Assembly: GCA_965644295.1 (NCBI GenBank)
Contig: CBFFRP010000185.1
Span: 1-64,000, forward strand
DNA: 64,000 nt
Source: Paraphysomonas bandaiensis
Taxonomy: Eukaryota; Chrysophyceae
Reading direction: 5' to 3'
Below, piece by piece: positions 9,001 through 21,925 of the stretch (its first letter is position 1; each line of letters opens with the position of its first letter). The notes beneath the pieces were generated by a model, which was not told the origin of the DNA, ran no database searches, and saw only the letters and a program-made list of their open reading frames with translations. The position numbers were made by a program, and so were the translations under genes.

Positions 9001-11235
9001 AAGAACTACGTAGTTGATACGGTTCCGGTATCCAATATTATTGACCCGTTAGTTTTCTCGAAGCAGTCAGTGACGAGGATTGGAGGGGATTCCGAAGGTA
9101 TTGAGGACAGTGGTGGAGAAGAAAACGCTGACGTTGTGAAAACGATTCTAAATTTTCGAACGACAGAGGGGCTTTCTCCTTTGCATTTAGCTGTACAAGC
9201 TGGAAATGCTCAAATTACGAAGTATTTGCTGGAGAAAGGGGTGGATGCTAACTGCAAGGATTTAAAAGGCTGCACGCCATTAGATATTCTGAAGCGTAAA
9301 CAAGAACGTGTAGGTAACGACATGGCGGAGAAACATGTTGCAGATTTAATGGACTGCATGAACGTACTGTACGAGCATGGGGCTGTTTGTAGACTACGAG
9401 CTGATTTACCGGTGGAACAAGATAGTGACGTCATCAAATTCTCTCGCGAAATGTACGGCAAGTACAGTGTTAAGTCCGCGACACTAAGCGCCATGGTGAA
9501 ACGGCTCTGTAACGAGCGCCTCTACTCTGATGAAGATGCCAGGGCTATTGCCCTTGCATATAAGGTCGTTTGCTCTGATATAGACTTTCTATTGCTAATA
9601 CGTGAAGAATTTGATGCCCTCGTGCGCTCTGTATGGAAGGCCCGGGCTGAGTCCTTGTCAGAGTCGCCAGTAATTGATGACACAATTGAACTCTTAAATG
9701 TGAACAACATGAATGACTGGGTGGAGGGAGATATACCCGAAGTTTGTAGCTCTCGTATTCGACGCCGCTCTTTATCTACAGAGATAGAGGACAGATCGCG
9801 ACCTATATGTGAAGATATTGACATGCCACATGCCGCAAGGGAAATTGGGAGTTCTAAACACATTTTCGACCATAGACCCTTTCACTATGAATGCGTAAAC
9901 AATACCGAAGATGGTATGGCAGTGCAAGACTCCTGCGATGACATTGGGGTTTTGTATCCAGGGGGCGTATTATCGCTCCTAATGATTTGGTTCAACCTCG
10001 TCAACTTCAATTCAGGTATTTTATTGGATTTATTCTGAGTTCTACAGTCTTATTAGTGGATGGTTTTGTTACTCTCTGCTTGATTATGCAGACTTGCTAC
10101 AGGCGCGGTTCGTTGATGCTGTAAAAGAATTTGCTACAGTAACACTTAAAACCTGTCCAGAGGAGCTTAGCAGAGAGAGTATCGTCTTTTTGCAGCGTGG
10201 CTTGGCTGAACAAAATACAGAGGTATCAATTTACTGACGGCATGTATGTGTGATAAAACATGATTAGGATCTTATCGACGGCTTTCGCTGTGTATATAGA
10301 AGCAAACAAAATCACTCCTCAACTGTAAGTAGGAAAGGTGCCTTTCGTCATTCAGAGATTGAAGCCATTGACAACATGCTCTTGGAACATTATGAAGAGA
10401 CTGTATGTAACCTAAAAGCCTTCAAATTGCTGGGTGTAGACAGTGCCAATTCCAAGCGCTTGGTGGGTATCCGTCCAATTGATTTCGTACAACAAGTGAC
10501 AGTTATGCAACATCACTTGTTCAAGAAAATTCCTCAGAGCGAACTACTTTCTCTGAAATATCGTTGTGCTGATATATGTCCGAATTTGAACAATATGAGG
10601 AATTGGAATACCGAGGTAATATATACTGATTCATCTTGGAAATGTGCGTAATTATTACGTCAAAGGTTACTCATTTTCTTATCAATGAAGTGCTACGATG
10701 CCCAGATGAGGGATCTCGAGTGCATGTCATATCGTATATTATAACCGCAGGATTTGCCGCGTTAGAAACAATGAATAATTTTGACTTTTGCGTTATTGTG
10801 CTCGGGGTATTGGAAAGCACTTCCATTTATAGACTGAAATCTACATGGGAGAAAGTAGAGAAGAGAATGCCTGGAAAACGAGCTTCGTTTAAGAAATCTT
10901 TGGGCATTGGTGGAAGAAATGTAACAGCATTGATGAAGAAGAGTACCCCTCCATTGATTCCTTATTTGGGACTCTACTTACAACAGATGATAAATCTGCA
11001 CGAAATCCCATCTATTGTTAAGGTCGAAAATTGTGCGGAGAATCACTTGAACGTATCGAAGTATAGGAAAATAGCGTCAATCATTCATGAGTTTCAGCAA
11101 GCCCAGAATGTATCTTACCGTATTGATTTTGATATGAATGTTCATAGGGTGATCCTTCAGACCCTACAGTGGCGAGATGAAGATGCTTTCCTGGCTCGAT
11201 CGAAAGAGATTGAGCCGCCAATTGTTCGAGCCTAG
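6003..11235 (+). CDS. PH-ankyrin-REM-RasGEF protein
   Basis: Proposed join: 6003-6061, 6117-9966, 10016-10222, 10268-10615, 10666-11235, giving 1677 residues; all four introns (45-55 nt) are GT-AG and keep frame. The function inferred is a guanine-nucleotide exchange factor for a Ras-like GTPase. Domains in order: an N-terminal region with two 'GDWIVVDEQG'-like segments; a PH domain (about 460-655, opening GEILKRSKLLRQW and closing at a conserved C-terminal helix); an ankyrin block (about 765-1115, with motifs such as GQTPLHCA and GLSPLHLAVQAGN); a short REM (RasGEF-N) segment (LLQARFVDAV); and a CDC25/RasGEF catalytic domain (about 1410-1665) with RLKSTWEKV and PPLIPYLGLYLQQ. The start at 6003 depends on a first intron inferred at 6062-6116; if wrong, translation starts at 6130. 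The combination is unlike the usual metazoan RasGEFs. Confidence 0.85.
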
Positions 11236-11784
11236 TGTTTGAGTTTGATATCAGTAAACTCGCAAAGAATGGAGAAAATGTAGCCTGTATATACTTCGAA
11301 GCATTGCTCTCTATATGTTACGTCGAAAATTGTAGTAGTGTTAGTTCTAAAATAAGGTTAGTTATGATTTCAATGTTTAGTATGATAGTTTATTTTGTGC
11401 CCGATGGTAATGTTGTTATCATCAACACCATTTCTATCTCTGCTATAAGGTTTAGTGAAAACACATTTTTAAATTCATTCGAAGCTACTTTAATTCTTAT
11501 TTTGCTTCAACAACAAACACCAATACATTTACCGATAGTCTCCCAGGGGGTATACCAACGTAGATAGTACCTGCGTTAGATATAACTATTGTATGTATTG
11601 AATGTTAGCAAAGGAGAATAAATGGTACGGTAGTTTCTATACTTCTACCTTAACAAAGCAAATACTTTCATAAACAGTGATAAAGTGTTTCTTAATTACA
11701 TATGAAACAATAAATGCACCTATTTTCTGTTCCTACTACTTAGTTAATTGTAATTGCTATGCAATTGCTATTAATTGGGATGCG
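11236..11784. other. AT-rich spacer
   Basis: 3' flank of the RasGEF gene. A 110-codon frame at 11235-11567 has the composition of random AT-rich DNA. A GGTATACCAACGTA motif at about 11549 recurs at about 12361, on the far side of the hAT relic. Confidence 0.5.
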
Positions 11785-12182
11785 GACATAATTATGATTC
11801 AGACCTTCGAGAATGCTGTTGTGAAAGTCCAAAGCGGATTGGAGGACACTCTCACTGGACCTGAGACCTGAGAGGGCGCAGCTCAAACGTTTTCTGTTGG
11901 ACAGAACTGATGAAGATGAGAAAAAGTAAGATCTTGGTGAGAAGACACCAAGCGCACCAAGAACAAAAGCGACTACGCACTACCAAACCAACTAGTAAGT
12001 ACCGCTGCTTGAAGTATATTTACTCCACTAATGCTTTCAGAAGAGCAAAAATCAACATGAGTGATCTGCGCAAATCTATGACACCTCATCGATTGGAGGG
12101 CTTTATGTTCTTGCGCTTTAATAGACTTTTGTGGAATGCAAAAGCGGTAGAAGGCGCTACTCGTGCTTGTAGTGAGCACTAA
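11785..12182 (+). pseudogene. hAT transposase relic
   Basis: Two consecutive frames correspond to one protein interrupted by stops. The first part (QTFENAVVKVQSGLEDTLTG) is nearly identical to a segment of the minus-strand relic at 36.9-37.3 kb. The second part (CLKYIYSTNAFRRAKINMSD to FMFLRFNRLLWN) has the layout of the hAT C-terminal dimerisation region. At least two in-frame stops break it. No terminal inverted repeat was found next to this copy. Confidence 0.7.
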
Positions 12183-12927
12183 GGTAATTAGACAATAACT
12201 TGATAACTCATCACCTTCTCTGTTGAGGTTTGATCACTCTGGAGGATCAATATCATCAATAATAGGCAAGTGGTAATGGCTAATATTGTTTTATTCTGGT
12301 GCATACTTTCCACCCACGTTCATGTATGTATGGCAAGAGCTGTCAAAACAGCATCTTAGTTGGTATACCAACGTAATAATACATTTCGCCGTTCACCTAT
12401 ATCATATATTATATGTATACATTTAGCACATTAGTGTGATCATGGAGTAGACTCTTACACTGATATATCGTAGTAGGTAGTAGCATAAAGGTTGTTGCGT
12501 TGCCGACATCGTGAGTCTTACACGCCTATTGCTAATAATCAGACATTCACTACTGTCGATTTCGACATTGGTAGCATCACCAGACACAATATAATAATAA
12601 TTAATGCACTCTCTGCAGTATCTCTCTCAACGAAACAATATGACATAAGCCCTCTATAGCATTGATGCTGCAACAGCATGAAGGCCTCCGTAGGTAGAGT
12701 AATAGGGGCCATGGAGCAATACCAGAGAGTAAAAAAAATTGGAGTAAAGAGTAAAATTATAGAAAAGTGTAAATATACAGGCTCTCTATCTACCAGATGA
12801 CATTTCACACAGCGGATAAACTTACAACAATTATCCTTGCACTAAAATATCATAAGTACAGTGCATGTACAAAATATATATCAATACTGTTCACACATAA
12901 GTATTCGACAAGCTATTGTAATGATAT
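12183..12927. other. Spacer with a fragment of a dispersed repeat
   Basis: Positions about 12505-12555 (TTACACGCCTATTGCTAATA onward) match the dispersed repeat seen at about 30.7 kb, 37.4 kb and, inverted, 54.9 kb. Nothing else is supportable. Confidence 0.6.
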
Positions 12928-15900
12928 CTATGATTGTTCACTACATATACTTTTTCGGTTTTCGAGAAGTAGTTTTTCCCAAGACTTCATTGCATCATCG
13001 ACAGTCTCATCTGCGATATCGTCCGCACGGGCAGAGAACACATCCCAGATACACACTCGTCCGACATGGGTGCCAGCCATTAACTGCTGCCCATCGGGGC
13101 TTAAAGCCAACGAACAGAAACCGCGCTCGTTTCCGGAGAATGATCGGACAACAGATCCTGTGTGGATATCCCACACAGTTATGTAGTTGTCAGAGGCTGC
13201 CGATATTACCGTACGCCCATCGCTGCTAATGCACATGCAAGTGACAGAACCATCGTGAACTAGCTGGGAGCAAACTGTAGTGCCCATTTGTTTCCGTGTC
13301 CTCCATATTTTCACTGTACAGTCCTTTGAGCCTGATAGCAGTGTTTCGCCGTCTGGACTGAACAACACTGACGTCACAGTATCGATGTGAGACTCAATGG
13401 ATTGAATATTTACGAACTCTTTATCTTCTATGTTCCACACAATAAGACACTTGAAGCATCCTGCCGCCACTTTTGATCCATCCTCACTGAAGCACAACGA
13501 CGATACTGCCAAATCCGTACGAACAAGAGACAACAACACACCATTCTTGAAGTCCCATAGACAGACCGTGCGATCCATGGACCCCGACAGCAAATATGTC
13601 CCGCTCATGTTTGTACACAGCGCCGTGATTCTATCAGAATGCCCCACTAAATCGAAGGATTTTCCACCTTTTAATATATTCCAAACACACAATGAGGAGT
13701 TACGATGTCCCAGAACTATTTCTAGTGTGACGGCGTTGATACATACACAGGATGCCCTCTGAAGACCGGATACAGTATATTGGGCAATCAAAGAGCCATC
13801 TGAAACACGCCACAAGCATACAGTCTCGTCTACAGAAACGGACACTGCTGTACTTCCGTCAGTACTATAGCAGACATCCATAATTCTGTACTGATGACCA
13901 ACATACGATGTGAGTTGCAAAGTGTTGGTGCTGATGCAGTTTCCATCTGTAACTTGATTTTCACGCAGAGCAAAACATGTCTCCCACAAACGAATCGTAC
14001 AGTCGCTTGATCCAGATACTATGTAGTGTCCGTGTCTACTGAAACTCACGGATTGAACACAATCCCGATGCAAAGATAACTGAGATAAAACCCGACCCAC
14101 CGTAGCATCCCACACATATATTATCGAGGCGGCTGATGACACTATCTGAGAGTCATCAGAAGGATTGTAACAAACAGCCGTCACTGGCCCGCCATGTTCA
14201 AGAATGTGCAAGACATACGACAAATCAGTATCGGACGTCAGTTTCCACAATTTTACTGTATCATCACACGAACCCGTGGCAAGGCAGTCTCCACCTGAGC
14301 TGAAAGATAAGCACGTGACCCTTTTAGAGTGGCTTTCGATTCCGTCGAGAATGTTGGTCAAAACACCTGTGCTACAGTCCCATAGTCTGACACTCATATC
14401 TGTAGACCCTGATGCGATAAATTTCCCGCTAGGACTAAAGCGTGCAGTAAGTACTTCGCTCTTGTGCCCCTTCAATACGTAAACTTCGCTTCCAGTAAAT
14501 GAATTCCAGATACGAACAGTCGCGTCTAGAGCAGCAGATACCAACTTCGAGCTATCAGGACTGAAGGCCACACATGCTACCGAATTAGTATGGCCACTAA
14601 TAGAGTGCATCAGCTCCCCTGTAGTGACATCCCATAAAGATATGATGCCGTTTTGACATGCTGATGCAATCGCACGACCATCCGGACTGATATCTACAGA
14701 TGTCACAGGCGCACTCTGCCCAGAAATATCTAATTTTGCACTTCCAGACGAAATATCCCACACGCCAATTGCACCAGTTGATGTCCCAGATACAACAAAA
14801 TTTTCATCACTATTGCAGCACACTGATACAACTGTATCCGTATGTTCATCAATCACATTCATACATGATTCAAAATCCTCTGGACCACCCAGCAGTTTAC
14901 ATCGAAGCCAGTGGGTTGCTGAAATATCAGAAATGCGGGTGTTAGCAACGTACTGAGACAGGCAAAAAACAACATCTGCTTTCACAAGAGATATGTTGGG
15001 CTGATTGTAACTTGTACGGATAGTATGAAAAGAAGGGTTTAGTAATAACGTACTGCCGTCGCGGCGTAGCCAACGGATATAGTGCTCTACGAGTTGAGAC
15101 TGTGGTAGAGCTCTGTACAGGTCTTCTAATTCACTGATTAATACCGAAATATTTTTGCATTTAGCCCGCGCGCAAGTTCCTTCAATTGTACAGAGCTCTA
15201 CAACTGCTTCGCTATACATACCAGCAGCTATCATATGGTGACCTGCTTCAACGCACCGACGTGAGTTAATTTGGGCATCATCGAACCATACACACATAGA
15301 TGATTCACCATTAAGCACTAACGGCTGTGGAGCAATACGTTGAGCCCGCTCCACACCAGAGGGTAGCGATGAAATCAGATTTCCGAAGTATTTTGCCAGA
15401 GTCGAATGCAACATGTGCTGCATATGTGCGTATCTCCGCCGTGCTACTTCTTTCACTTTTTGATGGCGCCATACCCATTGCCCCTCACCAACATCTATCA
15501 GTAACGAACTGGCAGCAAAGAGCACAGGATGCCACACATGGGTTGGAATTCGTGGCGCAGAGTTGTAACTCCGGATCACATTCATCACATCAGGATAAAG
15601 AGACAGGAGGTCCTCGAATTCGCTCTCACGAATTCCACGGACAGAGTATGAAATCAGACCTAGAGTCACACTTGTCAAGTATATGCCCTCCATCTTTTCA
15701 ATATTCTCCATAATCTGATTAATTAATCCACTTACACCAGGAGAAAGTACACATCCATCGCATTCTGGTTTATCCTCGCTCGACCACTTTCCCACTACAG
15801 TAGTTGCCAAAGAGAGGTACAGCATTGTCGGTTCATAAGACACTTGCTCCATCACATAATACAACTGGTTAGGTGTAACAGTTCGGTTACTCGAATTTAA

Positions 15901-18260
15901 AATTCCTAATAGTAATGACTTTATACTACGGTCGTAATCAACCATCTCACCACCCTCATCTTTATTAAGTGATGGTACTCGAATTATTGGAACCCCACTC
16001 CGTTTCAATTTGGTTGCACATCCGTAAAACTCTATCCATTCCCCATTGCTCAAATCTCGCTTGTCCGGGAGAGTTGATACCACTATACGGGTATCATGAT
16101 GAGGGATTACATGTTTAAGAAAACTAAGGTCACTACGTGCCAAGTTGGTGTCGTCAAGCCTATCCAGGGCATCAATAAATAGAACAACAGGGAAATCCGC
16201 TAATAGCTTATGAAAGTAACGTACAGTTTCTACGTAAGATAGCTTCGACATGTCTGCATCAAAAGCAAGACCCATCGTTAGGTGAATTTGATGGCAAATT
16301 CCACGGACAAGCTCAATTCCCGATAAGGAACCCGGCGTATCCCCACAGTGCCGAATAATTACTGGTCGACTATATAAGTGTTGGGACTTGTACACTGTGT
16401 CTGCAAGTTTAGCCATGAGAGCAGACTTCCCAGTTCCGGACTCTCCAATAACCGCCAATGTAATTCGGCTAAAAGGGCGAAAGTGAGTCCGTTTCAAGTC
16501 ATTTCTATCTCGCTTTCTCCTAGGAGAAAAGGATGAAGGTTGGCTGGAGGGAGGTTCCTTAGGAACGGATATACTATGATTTTGCAATGAGGACTGAGAG
16601 AGAGATTGTTCATCACACGTATGCATTGTACTCATTCGTCTTGCCGGGGTGAGCGTAACAGAGTCCTGCGCAGACAGTTGAGATGCATGCATAGAAAACT
16701 CATCAGTTTTCTTCCGGCGGATTGACGGCGGCTCCACTATTGACGACGAGCGTTCTGATACCTGTCGGCGAGGAGGGGCATTCGCCAGCGAGGACAGCCT
16801 CCTGACAGGGGATAAGATTGAGAGACGGGGGGATAATGTTTGGGCACGGTATAAAGATGGATCGCGACCTGGAGGAGCGACGCTCATCAAAGACTGCTCA
16901 GTTGAGGCTAAGGAGCGGGAAGATCGGTGTAATAATGGGGTCACAGACACTTCACTGGGAAGTGTGGACGACCGACGAGGTCGGGACTGTATATGCGGCT
17001 GGACGGATGAGGAGCGCCGCACATCCACAGTGGACGCGGGATCAGTTATAGACACGCCGCCATTTCCTACATTCAGAGAACAAATTGATGCAGTGTTAGT
17101 CATTGGTCCACTACACCCAGGAGGTGCAAATATAACAGCAAGGGCGTTTTGTAGCAAACTGTGGCGCCCTTGGAAAATGGTGCAATGCTCACACGCAATC
17201 TCGCAGTGGTACAACATCTCCTCCGCCACCAAGCCTGGAACTCCCAATCCCAATCCATTATGGTGCCACTGATACCTCAGACGCACAGTTGCGTTAAGAG
17301 ATCTCATCAACACATCAGCCATTCCATCTCTCCATTTCTTCAACGATCTGGGAAGTTCTAATATGTGGTGAAATCTAAGTTCATTTCGTATCCAATGACG
17401 TAACTTGGTTAGAGCTTCCTCACACCGCCCTTCACTCTTACCATTCTCTTTTTCAGCGCTAAGGCTCCGACATATCCACCTAGTATGTAGTGCGGCATTA
17501 GATATTGCCAATTTCGCCTCCCATTCCAAAATTCCACGACCAATTGTAATACCAGGACTGACAGTAACTCCCTGCATAGCAAACTGAAGAAGCGGAAAAC
17601 TCCTTTCCCACTCCGGACCAGATACATCGTTACGAAGAACGTACTCAGGAGGCGTTGCATTAGCATCCACTGTGTACCACTGTCGCCAAAGGACATGTCC
17701 TGCATCATTGAGCCGTGATAGAAGCCGGTCCTGAGCGTGTTGAGCCACGCGGCGGGGAAGAGTGCATGTGCCATACCTGTCAATATCGCATAAATAAATG
17801 CGTAAGAGTAATTACATACGACTTACGTATCAGATAGAAATGTTACAAACGAGAGATCTGCTGAAGTTTTCATACAAAATTCAATTTCTCTTCGACTGTT
17901 ACACCAATCTCGAGTAGCATTCTTCGATGCACCCCACCTGAACCCTATCAACGGACTGTGACGCAGATACACCTCCACTCACCATGTGTCTACTACAGAT
18001 AAGCTCACATCGTGTCGCCTTCCTCTGATGTTAATGTCGGGCACAATGTCATCATGAAGCATCGTCCTTTCAGCGTCCGATATATCTGAAGGCGCATCAT
18101 CACATATCTATATACGAGAGTATACCATCCACATATACACACCATCTCGAGAAGAGGAGAGAAACACAGATATCTTCCACCGGGGACTCACCCACTCACA
18201 CGCATCGTGCTCGTCACAGAAGCCCCCTCTCAGAACCGCTGCACGCACCTCTCTATGCAT
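12928..18260 (-). CDS. NWD1-like DUF4062-NACHT-WD40 protein
   Basis: Proposed minus-strand join: 18260-18143, 18085-17983, 17937-17827, 17776-12928 (introns of 57, 45 and 50 nt), giving 1726 residues. The four exons keep frame exactly, and the joined N-terminus reads as a DUF4062 region of the NWD1/TEP1 type: KISVFLSSSRDDISDAERT, then VVDTWWGASK, then LSFVTFLSDTYG. After a Ser/Arg-rich linker (about 345-545) comes a NACHT-type NTPase with P-loop GESGTGKSA (about 556) and Walker B VVLFIDALDRLD (about 641). From about 1083 there are 14 WD40 repeats, enough for two seven-bladed propellers. Proteins of this layout are STAND NTPases that assemble into signalling platforms; the partner here is unknown. 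The start at 18260 is the first ATG in frame. The linker is unusually long and low in complexity. The large exon alone has no ATG near its 5' end, which fits with upstream exons. Confidence 0.88.
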
Positions 18261-18384
18261 ATAGGCGATCAGAACCCCCACACACTCCTGTCGTGACTAC
18301 AGCTGAAGAGAGATAACACTTCCTGGATCCAAAACAACACGAAACTTCAAAATAATGATACATGTATGTACCACCTACATTCAT

Positions 18385-18900
18385 ATACATACATACATAC
18401 ATACATACATACATACATACATACATACATACATACATACATACATACATACATACATACATACATACATACATACATACATACATACATACATACCTAC
18501 CTACCTACCTACCTACCTACCTACCTACCTACCTACCTATCCACATACATACATACATACATACATACATACATACATACATACATACATACATACATAC
18601 ATACATACATACATACATACATACATACATACATACATACATACATACATACATACATACATACATACATACATACATACATACATACATACATACATAC
18701 CTACATACATACATACATACATACATACATACATACATACATACATACATACATACATACATACATACATACATACCTACATACATACATACATACATAC
18801 ATACATACATACATACATACATACATACATACATACATACATACATACATACATACATACATACATACATACATACATACATACATACATACATACATAC
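18385..18900. repeat. (ATAC)n microsatellite with an (ACCT)n core
   Basis: 516 bp of almost pure ATAC tetranucleotide, interrupted by about eleven ACCT units at 18495-18539 and by single changes near 18700 and 18776. The flanks are mirror copies: CCACCTACAT on the left and its complement ATGTAGGTGG at about 18926-18935. The array ends less than 180 bp before the next gene. Frames through it read as endless Tyr-Ile-His-Thr or Met-Tyr-Val-Cys and are not genes. Confidence 0.97.
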
Positions 18901-19073
18901 GTACTCTGTATATGTATGTACGTATGTATGTAGGTGGTATCCAGTATCCGGTCCAGAGAGTGATGGTGAAGCAGCACGCAACATGAATGTGGTCCTCCTG
19001 CTGCACAAATTCCGGGTACTGTTTCCAGGTGCTTGAAATGAGTTATTCTGACGAATTTTAGCAGAATCATCAG

Positions 19074-20270
19074 ATGAATAAGAAAAGTAGGCGCCGGTAC
19101 CAAGCAACCAGTGCTCTCATCCAGAGTCAGGATGCGAAGCAATCACGGAAATCTAGAGTATACATTGTCCTTTGTTTCGGGGTTATTGCAGCTCTCATTG
19201 TTATGATAGCTTTGCTTGTTGGCTACATCTCAATTCTAACAAACCAGTTATCTCGTCATAACACATCTGTGGCAGTTATCAAATTGAATGGAACTTCTGG
19301 GCAAGCGTCTTCCGCAACAAGTGCTTTGGAGCTCCAGAACAGTACACTACCACTCAAGCATTACAATGGTGTTGCTGTGACGTTGATGTTGGGGTCTCCA
19401 AAGTGGTTCCAACAGCGTTATTCGGTTATGATAAATCAAATATATGCCTTCATTCCATCCGATTGGATAATACAGATTTTTTACATACGTAACAATAAAA
19501 TGTCTGAAGAAGCGATCCGTTACCCTGGGTTGCAACGAAGAGTCCAGGCAGGACAGGTAATGCTAACCCCACTTCCATTAAGCATGGGAGGACATATGAA
19601 GCGGAAAGATCTCATGAGAGACCCCTGGCTATGGGAGTCAATGGCAGCTGATAGGGTGCTAATGTTTGGAGGGAACTCAGCTCTATGCGCGAACTCCCCG
19701 GTAGGTCTAAAAGATTTTGCCCATTATGATTATGTCGGAGCTCCTTGGTCTATTCTCCGTGGACGTGGAGGTTCCGGAGAGCTCAGTCTTCGAAGCCGAG
19801 GAGCAGTACTTGAGTTCCTTAAAAGCAGAAGGGAGAAAAAGGAACCTGAAGACGTGGCGTTAGTGAAAGCGTTAAAGAATGTAGCACCACGAGAGGTAAC
19901 ATTTGTAAGCTTATATTGGTTGACTTAACGATTGATATTATATCAACTAGGTGACCCACCAGTTTGCAGCGTCCTCTGCTGGTGGAAGTCTCTACCCAAT
20001 GGGTATTTCAGGCACTCTCGGAGGTGTTACTCTATTTATTTTGATATATCTGAATTAATGCTATACGATTGAATAGGACTGAATGACTCAATGCGCGCGC
20101 ATTATATTGACTACTGTCCAGAAATTAAGATGCTTTTTCCGGTGCTACACAGTGGGAGCTGCTTTGGTGCGTCTCCAAACCCACGATTGTGTTTTGAATA
20201 TCTCTGTGAGCACGGCGGCCTCCATTGCCAATCAGGTGACGCTGAGAAATGGATCTCGACGAACAAATGA
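19074..20270 (+). CDS. DUF5672 type II membrane protein
   Basis: Proposed join: 19074-19895, 19951-20023, 20077-20270 (introns of 55 and 53 nt), 362 residues. A short basic cytosolic tail is followed by one membrane segment (about 29-51) and a lumenal domain. That domain carries the DUF5672 signature: DRVLMFGGNSALCANS, then FAHYDYVGAPW, then ELSLRSRGAVLEFL, then PEDVALVKAL. It ends with a Cys-rich tail containing FEYLCEHGGLHCQSGD. DUF5672 proteins are considered glycosyltransferase-like enzymes of the secretory pathway; donor and acceptor are unknown. The usual G-G-N-G-G motif appears here as G-R-G-G-S-G-E, a possible change in the active site. Joining the exons is needed to complete the domain, which supports the introns. 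Confidence 0.82.
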
Positions 20271-21925
20271 GCTATGTTTGCGCGTGAGATAGTATCGTGT
20301 TAAGTGATGTACATATTATGTGGTTCGTGTGGACAGTGAGAATAGTGTATATATTTAACAGAAAGTCATGTTGAGTAATATGTAATATTGGTCAGTTATG
20401 ATTCTCACGGCATTATTGTGTTATGTAGTGTGTGTGATTCTGAGCAAAAACTGTGTATTGCTTGGTAGTTTGATTCAGTCAAGTAGTGCTAATATTTAAC
20501 CATGAACATAGAGCACAAATACATGCAGTCCGTTCGTGCACTAAACTATTCGGCTATTCGGACGTCAATTTTCAACATTCACAATATGCCGCTTGAACAT
20601 CGTTGATAACTCAACAAAAAGCATATTCATAATTTTATACATGAATAAAATTTCATCATCTTTGATATCACCAAAAAATAGTTTAGAAAAAGTTAAAATT
20701 ATATTGTGCAAATGAGAAAAATTAAGAAACTACGTTACTCTTGATCTTTTTCTCGTTTTACTACCTAGCTACCTAAAATGAGCTTCTGTACTTCTTCCTT
20801 TAGCTTCACTCTCCTGAATAAATTATCCTGCTCAAGATGAGTAGTGTGGTTATGTGTTTCCAGATTTCTTGCCAAATAGGTCTCCAAAAGTAGGCGATAT
20901 CAGCTTCCAGCCAGTGATGACCGCAGTCAAGCACGTGAGTATCCTTGTTGCGGAAGTCCCTATAAGACTCTTTCAACCTTTTGCACAGGAGAACTTCTGA
21001 TGACTAGGTGAGAGTATAAGGCGCAAAATTTAGACTAGATCTTGGGGAACTGGACTCATTATATCCACGAATACAAGACATTCCCTCTGCTCAATTTCGG
21101 AGTAATCGGGCATACCACTGAATCTTCAGTCTTCAGAATGACTGTCTGACTGTTGTACAGCTTAATGATGCCTTCGATTAGCACTTCAATCACAGATCCT
21201 GGATTGCAGTTTTGTAGCTGGAAGTGGCCAGGCCATCCATCAGTGTACAGGTCCGTCTCCAGCCGGATGAGGTAACCAATGAAGAGGAATGAGTAGACCG
21301 GACCGGGCAATGGGTAGCAGGCGCAGATGTGTTGGGTCTCTCAGTGTCTGAACTCTCTCCACATGCACTTGTCCACCGCAATTACTGCCGTCTCGCAGAA
21401 GTGGAATGGGGCGTTGGGTAAGCGGAGAATAGGGATACAATAGACATATGGCGATTAGGTCGGTATCGACATATGTAACCTCTACACGAGATATGCATGC
21501 ATAGATACTGCTTTGTGCTGTATAGCTACCTATATATGCAGATAGGTGATCAGATGTGGTACTATAGGGACATACACCACACACCTTGGAGACTTTTTTG
21601 ACAAGTGAGAGCAAAAAACGTCTCCTTGGTATACTGCTGTACAGCCATAGTAGGAATTCCTACCAGTACACTACACTACACTACACTACACTGCTGTACC
21701 TACCACAGCATACAGCCAGCGGCCAGAGTTCTGTTTTTGTGTATACAGTATATACATTACCGTATTCTAATATACAGTACGGACGATCGTATTTCAGTTA
21801 CTGGTATGTCACGCATTTCTCGCTGTTTGGCTCTTGTTTGTCAACTGTCCATAATAGTGGACAGCACATGACACTATTAAGACATACTTTGATCTATTTT
21901 ACAAGATAATTGCCGTAGTAACATT
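20271..21925. other. Long intergenic region
   Basis: About 1.65 kb without a convincing gene. Short minus-strand frames at 21059-21614 overlap one another in different frames and match nothing I know. A CACTA pentanucleotide run lies at about 21669-21692. Confidence 0.5.

Noticed and set aside
12928-17748. NACHT-WD40 gene starting with a GTG at 17748
   Set aside because: The genome is eukaryotic; extending through three short introns gives an ATG at 18260 and completes a DUF4062 domain.
18253-19142. Many frames of 77-224 codons across the microsatellite
   Set aside because: They read as repeats of Tyr-Ile-His-Thr, Met-Tyr-Val-Cys or similar, the mere translation of ATAC units on both strands.
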